NCBI GenBank assembly: GCA_947247005.1
Contig: OX365955.1
Coordinates: forward strand, 33,645,822-33,709,821
DNA length: 64,000 nucleotides
From: Spisula solida
Taxonomy: Eukaryota > Mollusca > Bivalvia > Venerida > Mactridae
Reading direction: 5' to 3'
Positions 58,120 to 64,000 of this stretch are shown piece after piece (the first letter of the stretch is position 1; each line of letters starts with the position of its first letter). The notes below the pieces were generated by a model. The model saw only the letters and a program-made list of their open reading frames with translations. It had not been told where the DNA came from and ran no database searches. Both the position numbers and the translations under genes were made by a program.

Positions 58120-60520
58120 TTCAAATTTGCCATGACTTTCAACAGTATTGAAGAAAACAGTGTATAAATGTTAGAAATGTTGCCAAGTAATTGCTGGATC
58201 ACCACAGGTTTACCACTTATTGACAACTATGATGAAATCCGCTGGGTATGCCTATATTCTTTCATGTAATTAATCATGGACGAAATATCACAATATCAAA
58301 CTCTTGATGCAATTGTCAAAACATGTATACAAGTTATCCCAATTTTTTTTTTGCCTTAGCTATGAACAAGTGATCCTTGTTATTATGAGTATTTTATATG
58401 AAAACTAATTGGCTCAGATATCTTGTGTATTGCAACATTTCAATACACTCCATCCTAAGATGAAGATTGCTTTGACATAATTACGGATGTATTTGAATTA
58501 TAGAGCTTCGTGGTCGTGTAATTCTATAGTACCCGGTAGGTATAATGTATATAGTACAGAGATATTGACCTGATCCTAACCTTTATGCATGAATATATTA
58601 CAATGTTCTTGTGTTGAATAAATCAATTTCTGCGAGCACATCATGCACTATCGGTCCTTAAGATTTGTGTTTATAATACACCTTGTGATACTGCCAGCTT
58701 TAAAAAACACATAACTAGGGTTAAAATATTGACAAGATATCAGCTGGTAAAGTATGCTAATCTAAGGTTGAAGATTATGTCAAATTATCTGTACTAGTAT
58801 ACCAAGGACTTAGTTGTATTCTACTCAGGTTTCATGACAGTGAGCTTGATGTAACATTATACCTCGTAATTCACCGGAGCATTCATCAGAGCATTCATGA
58901 TACCATACCAGCATTCAATGCTCCTGTTTCATCATTTATTTAAAATTTATCTCCATAAAGCAACTATGTCAGGTATTTCATGAATGACTCGCCGACATGA
59001 AACTGTCATTGAACGGTATGACAAGTTATATGTTATTGTGTGTTCATTGCGGTGGTTTTAAATTGTTTGTTGTTAACTATATAAGCCGGAGAATAACGAC
59101 TGAATACGTTTATAAACATGTTAGCGTACCTTGTAGTATAAACTCACTCAAGCCAATCGAGAAAAAACAATTCAGGTGTGCAAACTGTTGAACAGTTCTA
59201 TTGAAATAAAGTATGTTAAAGAGGATAAAAAAAGATGGAGTACACAATAGTTGTTAATGTATTGTCCAGATAGGATCTTGGCTGTTCAATTCATCACCGA
59301 TTGTGCTGAATTCGGAGCTATTGTTTTTGTCGAATTTGTATATAAAGGTTGGGTTAGGTATGTTTGATGATTGACATACTGTCCTTGAGGTTACTGGTGA
59401 TTACTTTACAAAGATTCAGCGTGTTTTTGTCACAGGTGGTGCAGTGTGTATAGTAGGTATCGTACTATCAATTATACACACACATATGGTGGTGAAAACT
59501 ACAATTTCAAACACCTTTTCTGCCTTACTAGTGAAGAGTTTTACAGGAGGATTACTGTGCTATGATTTAATGTTACATTACTAGGAATATATTTGGATTA
59601 AATTCATTGATATTAAAGGAAGTTATTGAAAGAAGTGAGAAGATAATAGTTGAAGGATTAGAACAGATTGTAACCAAAGGTTGTACTTTGTATTACTTAA
59701 TCAAATATTTGTATACAAAATGTATGCCAAATTAGGTTGTAGTAGCCTATAAGTGTCTGGGCAAGTTTATATGTTACTGATAGTACAGTAAGACTTCCAA
59801 GGAATTAAGTGTGTTTACTGTTTACAGTTATTGTGTGATTGCATAGTATTTTTTAAAAATCTTGAAGAAGGATTTACAAAGAAATATTAAATTTAACAAA
59901 AATGAATAAAATGTGTTATCATTGAGATAAGAAATTTGGATATTATTTAGAAAGATATTGTTTGTATACAGTGGATTTTATATTGATTTTCATTGTATAT
60001 TTGATGTATACTGTACTTATACTGCATGCATTAGCAATCAGGGTAGTAAATCTTCTTATATGGTATGTTGCTTTTCAAAAAAACCAGCTGCAATATGTCA
60101 AGAGTAATTTTAAACTTTAAGATGAAAATATTTGTCATTGTGTGATTGCATTTATGTGAGTGCATTATGCATTTTATGTGCTGATATATAAAAATCTCAA
60201 ATTGTTTGTGAACTTTTGCAAAAATGCAAAATTTATGTGCTGGATAGTGATATTTTACAGATTGGTTTTACATTCATGTGTGTATTGTGTGTAGGAGTGT
60301 GTGAATGTTGTAGACCTATACATCTGGTGAACTTACTCAATGAATTCTTCATTGGAAGCATCCTTGTATGATCCTTGAATCAAAGATGCATAAATTGCCC
60401 CAGTTTCAAAAGTTGTTAAACCTTTGATTAATTTTAAAACCTACAAAAGTGCTTTGATTTATAACTGGTGTGAAGCTATGCATAGTATATTTGCCTTCAC
60501 TTTCAAGTTTTTAATCAGTT
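58120..60520. other. Presumed intron, nothing recognised
   Basis: AT-rich, with only short open frames and no splice-bounded coding segment identified. Confidence 0.4.
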
Positions 60521-60524
60521 GTTG

Positions 60525-60862
60525 ACCTTGTTTTTTACTGGAATCAAATTAATGCAGAGTAGTTGAACTTGTTTTTGATGGAATCGAGTAGAGGTACAGT
60601 TATTGACCTTGGTTTAGCTGGAATCAACTAGAGGTAGAGTTATTGACCTTGGTTTAGCTGGAATCAACTAGAGGTAGAGTTGTTGACCTTGGTTTAGCTG
60701 GAATCAACTAGAGGTTGAGTTGTTGACCTTGGTTTAGCTGAAATCAAGTAGAGGTAGAGTTATTGACATTTGTTTAGCTGGAATCAAGTAGAGGTAAAGT
60801 TGTTGGCCTTGGTTTAGCTGGAATCAAGTAGAGGTAGAGTTGTTGGCCTTGGTTTAGCTGGA
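60525..60862. repeat. 40-bp minisatellite, about 8 copies
   Basis: The unit is GAGTTGTTGACCTTGGTTTA followed by GCTGGAATCAACTAGAGGTA. It is followed by three shorter repeats of TATTCAATTGTTTCCTGTTT near 60905-61000. Confidence 0.95.
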
Positions 60863-61156
60863 AATAAATTACAGCAGTGTTGTTAATCCAGTTTAGTTAT
60901 TCATTTATATTCAATTATTTCCTGTTTTGTTATTCATTGATTATATTCCATTGTTTCCTGTTTTGTTATTTATCTATTATATTCAATTGTTTCCTGTTTT
61001 GTTTTTAAACAAATTATGAAACACACATGCTCTTTCATGCCTACAGTTAATTTAAAAGATAACGATATAATTATGTACAAAAACATTAAAGTAATACTAG
61101 ATGTCAACTAAATATGATTATGCAATTGATATATTGTATTCTTTGTATCTTTGCAG

Positions 61157-61185
61157 AGATCAAGGCAGGAATGGTATAGATACAG
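61157..61185 (+). CDS. Common small exon of the unrecognised gene
   Basis: The acceptor is TCTTTGCAG ending at 61156 and the donor GTGAGT at 61186. The 29-nt exon completes a split codon with its first base, reads DQGRNGIDT and leaves G. It is reached in the same phase from 47293 (giving ARDQGRNGIDT) and from 56353 (giving EVDQGRNGIDT). Downstream exons are not confidently seen before the window ends. Confidence 0.55.
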
Positions 61186-61239
61186 GTGAGTGTTTTGTTA
61201 GTCTTCATATTTACCCCTTGTCAGTTGGGTCGAGAAGTA

Positions 61240-61330
61240 CTTCAGAAATAATCCAAGTGCCCTGGCCGAGAATTGAACCAGGGACCTGTAGATCCGTAGT
61301 CAAAAGTGTTATCCACTCGAAATAAATACT
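61240..61330 (-). mobile_element. tRNA-derived SINE head, minus strand
   Basis: On the minus strand, AGTGGATAACA (complement of 61307-61317) resembles an A box. GGTTCAATTCT (complement of 61269-61279) is a B box at tRNA spacing. The cloverleaf is incomplete. Confidence 0.6.
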
Positions 61331-61969
61331 ATGTCATATGATAAAATCATACTGCCTGGTTGATTCAGGGGTGTAAAAATGTCTTAATGTAGCCAGTCAA
61401 TCTTTGGAAGTAGGCGGTTGGTTTGAAATCTCAATTTAAGTGAAAAAGGAGAAAATGACAAAGAATTACAGGCAAGCTTGTTCAAAATGTCAGTTGATTA
61501 TGCCATCTTCTATTTAAAAGTTTTCAAGTATCTTGTGTGACTTATATTTAATTTTAAGAATAGGAATTGGTGGGGTACGCTTAGCATGGGGTTTCAAGAA
61601 ATAGTATTCATGATGTGTTCATGAAGTGTTCAAGATAATAATGTGAACAGAAAATCATGCTGCAAAAGGTTGCTACATTTTGTAAACTATTAATCTGATT
61701 GAAGCAAACAATTGTAATGATAAAAATACTATGTTCCAGTAGGTTTCATTAATATTCAGGCAAGTAAATCATCCTTCAGCTATGTTCCCAATTTTTGTGA
61801 ACATGAGCATACATGCAAAATGATTCTTTTTTTATTTTGAAATATCATGAGACAATCATTGTACCCGAAATGTATTTACTATTTATACTTAGAATACATG
61901 TTTGTTGAAATGTGTCTTCATGCACACAATAGAGCTTCATTTAATGCATTTTGATACACTTAGTTTATT

Positions 61970-62340
61970 TCATGGGTTGTTCATAAATACTTCATGAAGT
62001 GTTTGTGAACATTTCACAGAGGCCTCAGTTCATAACATGTGAAGAACTCTGGTTCATGAACTGTACACAGACAGTCAGTGAACAGAAAATGGGACATTGA
62101 AAAATAGAACAAAAATGTTCATGAACGGTTCATGAACCCCAAATGCTGAAGAATATTTCATGAATTTAGTTGGAATGAATTGAACAGTTTATGAACCTCA
62201 AATTTCAAGAACACTTCACTGACATGTCCCATTTTCTGTTCACTGACTATTCATGAACAATTCGTGAATTTGGTTCATGAACAACTCATGAACTATTCAT
62301 AAATTATTCATGAACTGTAAAGCTTCATTTCGCAGGGGAA
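61970..62340. repeat. TTCATGAAC-rich foldback with 24-bp perfect arms
   Basis: The 24-bp arm at 62074-62097 (GTCAGTGAACAGAAAATGGG...) has a perfect reverse complement at 62224-62247. The surroundings hold more than ten TTCATGAA or GTTCATGAAC palindromic words. This is probably a degenerate MITE; the outer ends are not resolved. Confidence 0.7.
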
Positions 62341-62344
62341 CCCA

Positions 62345-64000
62345 TGTTTTCTTTGTGACATTATGTAGCTCTTTACATAATGCTTCTGAACTATGTAATC
62401 AATGATAATCTTGATTTTCCTGTTTAGCTGATACTGTTACGGAAATTTAAGATTTTAAGAAAATTCTAAGTTTTCCCTTAAGATGCTTTGTGAATATCAC
62501 CCAGAACATTTGAACCAATTGCATCAAGAATAGTAATTCTGTTTTCTCTGTCTCAAGGTAAGTTGTGTCTTACAGATCTCAATTATGTCTTATGCCCTTA
62601 AAAGGCAAATATGACTTGAAAATAAAACTTGAAACTCGAAGCTAAATGGCAAGTTATTTATAAATAGTGATTAATTCATCTAGCACTCAAATTAAACTGG
62701 AGTTTTGTTATCATTGAATACTACCAGTTCAAAATTAAGTCGATCAATCTAACATGTCACACATTGTGTGCTTATCGTCGGTCAATCTAACCATGAAAAT
62801 TTGAAAACAAAGTTGACTTTCCTTCACATGAGGAAGGGTTGCTGGTTATTTGTGAAAGGGTTATATACCGGTAGTTTGTAAATTGTTAGGAAATAGTTCA
62901 AGAAAACTGGTTAGGTGATTTATCTGCCATATATAAATGAACAATTGTTAAGAAGTGACATTAAACCTGTATAAACAAACTGTCAGCACCCTCACACTGT
63001 TTTGGGGAAAGGGGTCCACAGCCCTTTGGAAGGGGATTTTTTCAATAAAGGGGGATTTTTAACTAAAAAGAAACTAAGTTATTTTACGCCAGTACACTGC
63101 CACCTGATTAAAATGAATATTTTAAAATTGTTATATGAATCAAAAATCCACCATGCTGTTTCTTTTCGATGCTTTTCAAAACAAAAAAAGGGAGGAAACA
63201 TACTTTTTAGATGGGGGACTGCCTCCGAATTTCCGCTGCAGATTTGATAGATTGAGGGCCCTGAAAGTGCATACATTTTCCTCTATCTCATGGTCACAAT
63301 ATCTTGGTATTGCCAATGTATGTACAGCTCAGGCTCAAATTTGGTCATGCATTTATACTATCTCTGCTAATTCGATGAACTGTGGTTAATTCATTTCGTG
63401 TGAAACTTGCATTAAGTTTATGAGGTAATCTATTTAAATCAGTAGTTTTTTGTACCACTGTAGAACTGTAACCATATAAATATAAATTATGCATGAGATC
63501 TATACAAGTTGTTGGTGCAGCAGCAATATGAAATCTGTCTCTCAATGCTATTGTAAAAATGTATGCACTTTGCTGAAGTCTGAAGAATGTTTTAACCGTC
63601 TATATGATGTACATTCAGGTTTCAATACTATAACGCCGTTTGTTTCCAAGCAAAATGGCGATGTAATGAATATGTCAATATACTGAGTTGATGCAGGGAG
63701 CATTTTAAAACATTTGTCCCCAAAAATCATTTATGATGTCAGTATATTGGGTGCTGTTGCATTAGAAGCTGAATATAACATCATTATTTTCTCTTTGTAC
63801 AATTATATGCTTTGAATGGCAAATTTTAATGTCCCAAGACAACTTTTATTTACCTATTGAGATACAAAACAATGACTGAATCAGATTCTGTGTTCAGCCT
63901 AATAAGGCCCTTATTTCATATTTATAAGTCTTGCGACTGCCATCTGTCTGTCTGCTATCTGTCTGGATGTCTGCGATCTGTGTGGATGTCTGCGATCTGT
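62345..64000. other. Right edge, no confident gene
   Basis: One possible phase-compatible exon near 63619 is discussed under rejected items. The final 60 bases carry a repeated GTCTGGATGTCTGCGATCTG motif cut by the window edge. Confidence 0.4.

Noticed and set aside
62484..62562. Segment from CCCTTAAG to CTCAAG|GTAAGT resembling an exon
   Set aside because: All three frames contain stops, so it is not coding. An untranslated exon cannot be excluded but has no other support.
63619..63662. Possible exon after ACATTCAG reading GFNTITPFVSKQNGD, phase-compatible with the 61157 exon
   Set aside because: The donor GTAATG is weak and the polypyrimidine tract poor. Phase agreement alone is one chance in three.

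Overview
The window is eukaryotic, AT-rich and repeat-dense. Intron-split genes, mollusc-type dispersed repeats (elements opening with AGCTCACC and closing with CTCTTGTT, tRNA-derived SINEs, GGGAGATAACTC-like motifs) and many minisatellites point to a mollusc, most likely a bivalve. That taxonomic call is an inference. Nothing prokaryotic was seen: no operons, CRISPR array or rRNA.

Genes. (1) A complete RP2 (XRP2) orthologue lies on the + strand at 5941-15832. It has nine coding exons, all with GT/AG junctions and consistent phases, and encodes 350 aa: an N-terminal MGC lipidation signal, a TBCC/CARP beta-helix with the ARL3-GAP arginine finger, and the C-terminal NDK-like domain. (2) A second, unrecognised + strand gene is seen only through short 5' exons: 44352-44449, 47252-47293, an alternative first exon at 56286-56353, and a common exon at 61157-61185. 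All join in the same phase. Possible further upstream start exons (28433, 28789, 36361) are weaker. The body of this gene would lie beyond the right edge.

Repeats by region. 1-4.7 kb is non-coding with two small palindromes. 4.8-5.4 kb holds a 5'-truncated non-LTR retrotransposon end on the minus strand. 5.9-15.8 kb is RP2, with a 46-bp minisatellite in intron 4, a 70-bp minisatellite in intron 6, and SINEs. 16-28 kb carries transposons, a 2.3-kb 37-bp satellite, a 1.4-kb nested element and a 73-bp perfect foldback. 28-36 kb has a 22-bp satellite, several elements and a Tc1/mariner-like element with perfect terminal repeats. 36-44 kb holds foldbacks, a split minisatellite with a 600-bp insertion, and nested elements. 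45-61 kb has seven minisatellites (24, 24, 29, 30, 33, 36 and 40 bp), including one with a 7-unit higher-order repeat, and a second foldback copy. 61-64 kb is largely unannotated.

The most interesting signal is a set of at least seven sequence-unrelated element families sharing one architecture. Each has a T-run, then a left terminal hairpin whose outer arm recurs inverted just inside the right end, then a small right hairpin, then TCTTGTT. Three nested insertions show no target duplication. This resembles Helentron-associated (rolling-circle) non-autonomous elements. Several of the window's minisatellites appear to have grown from the ends of these elements or of SINEs.
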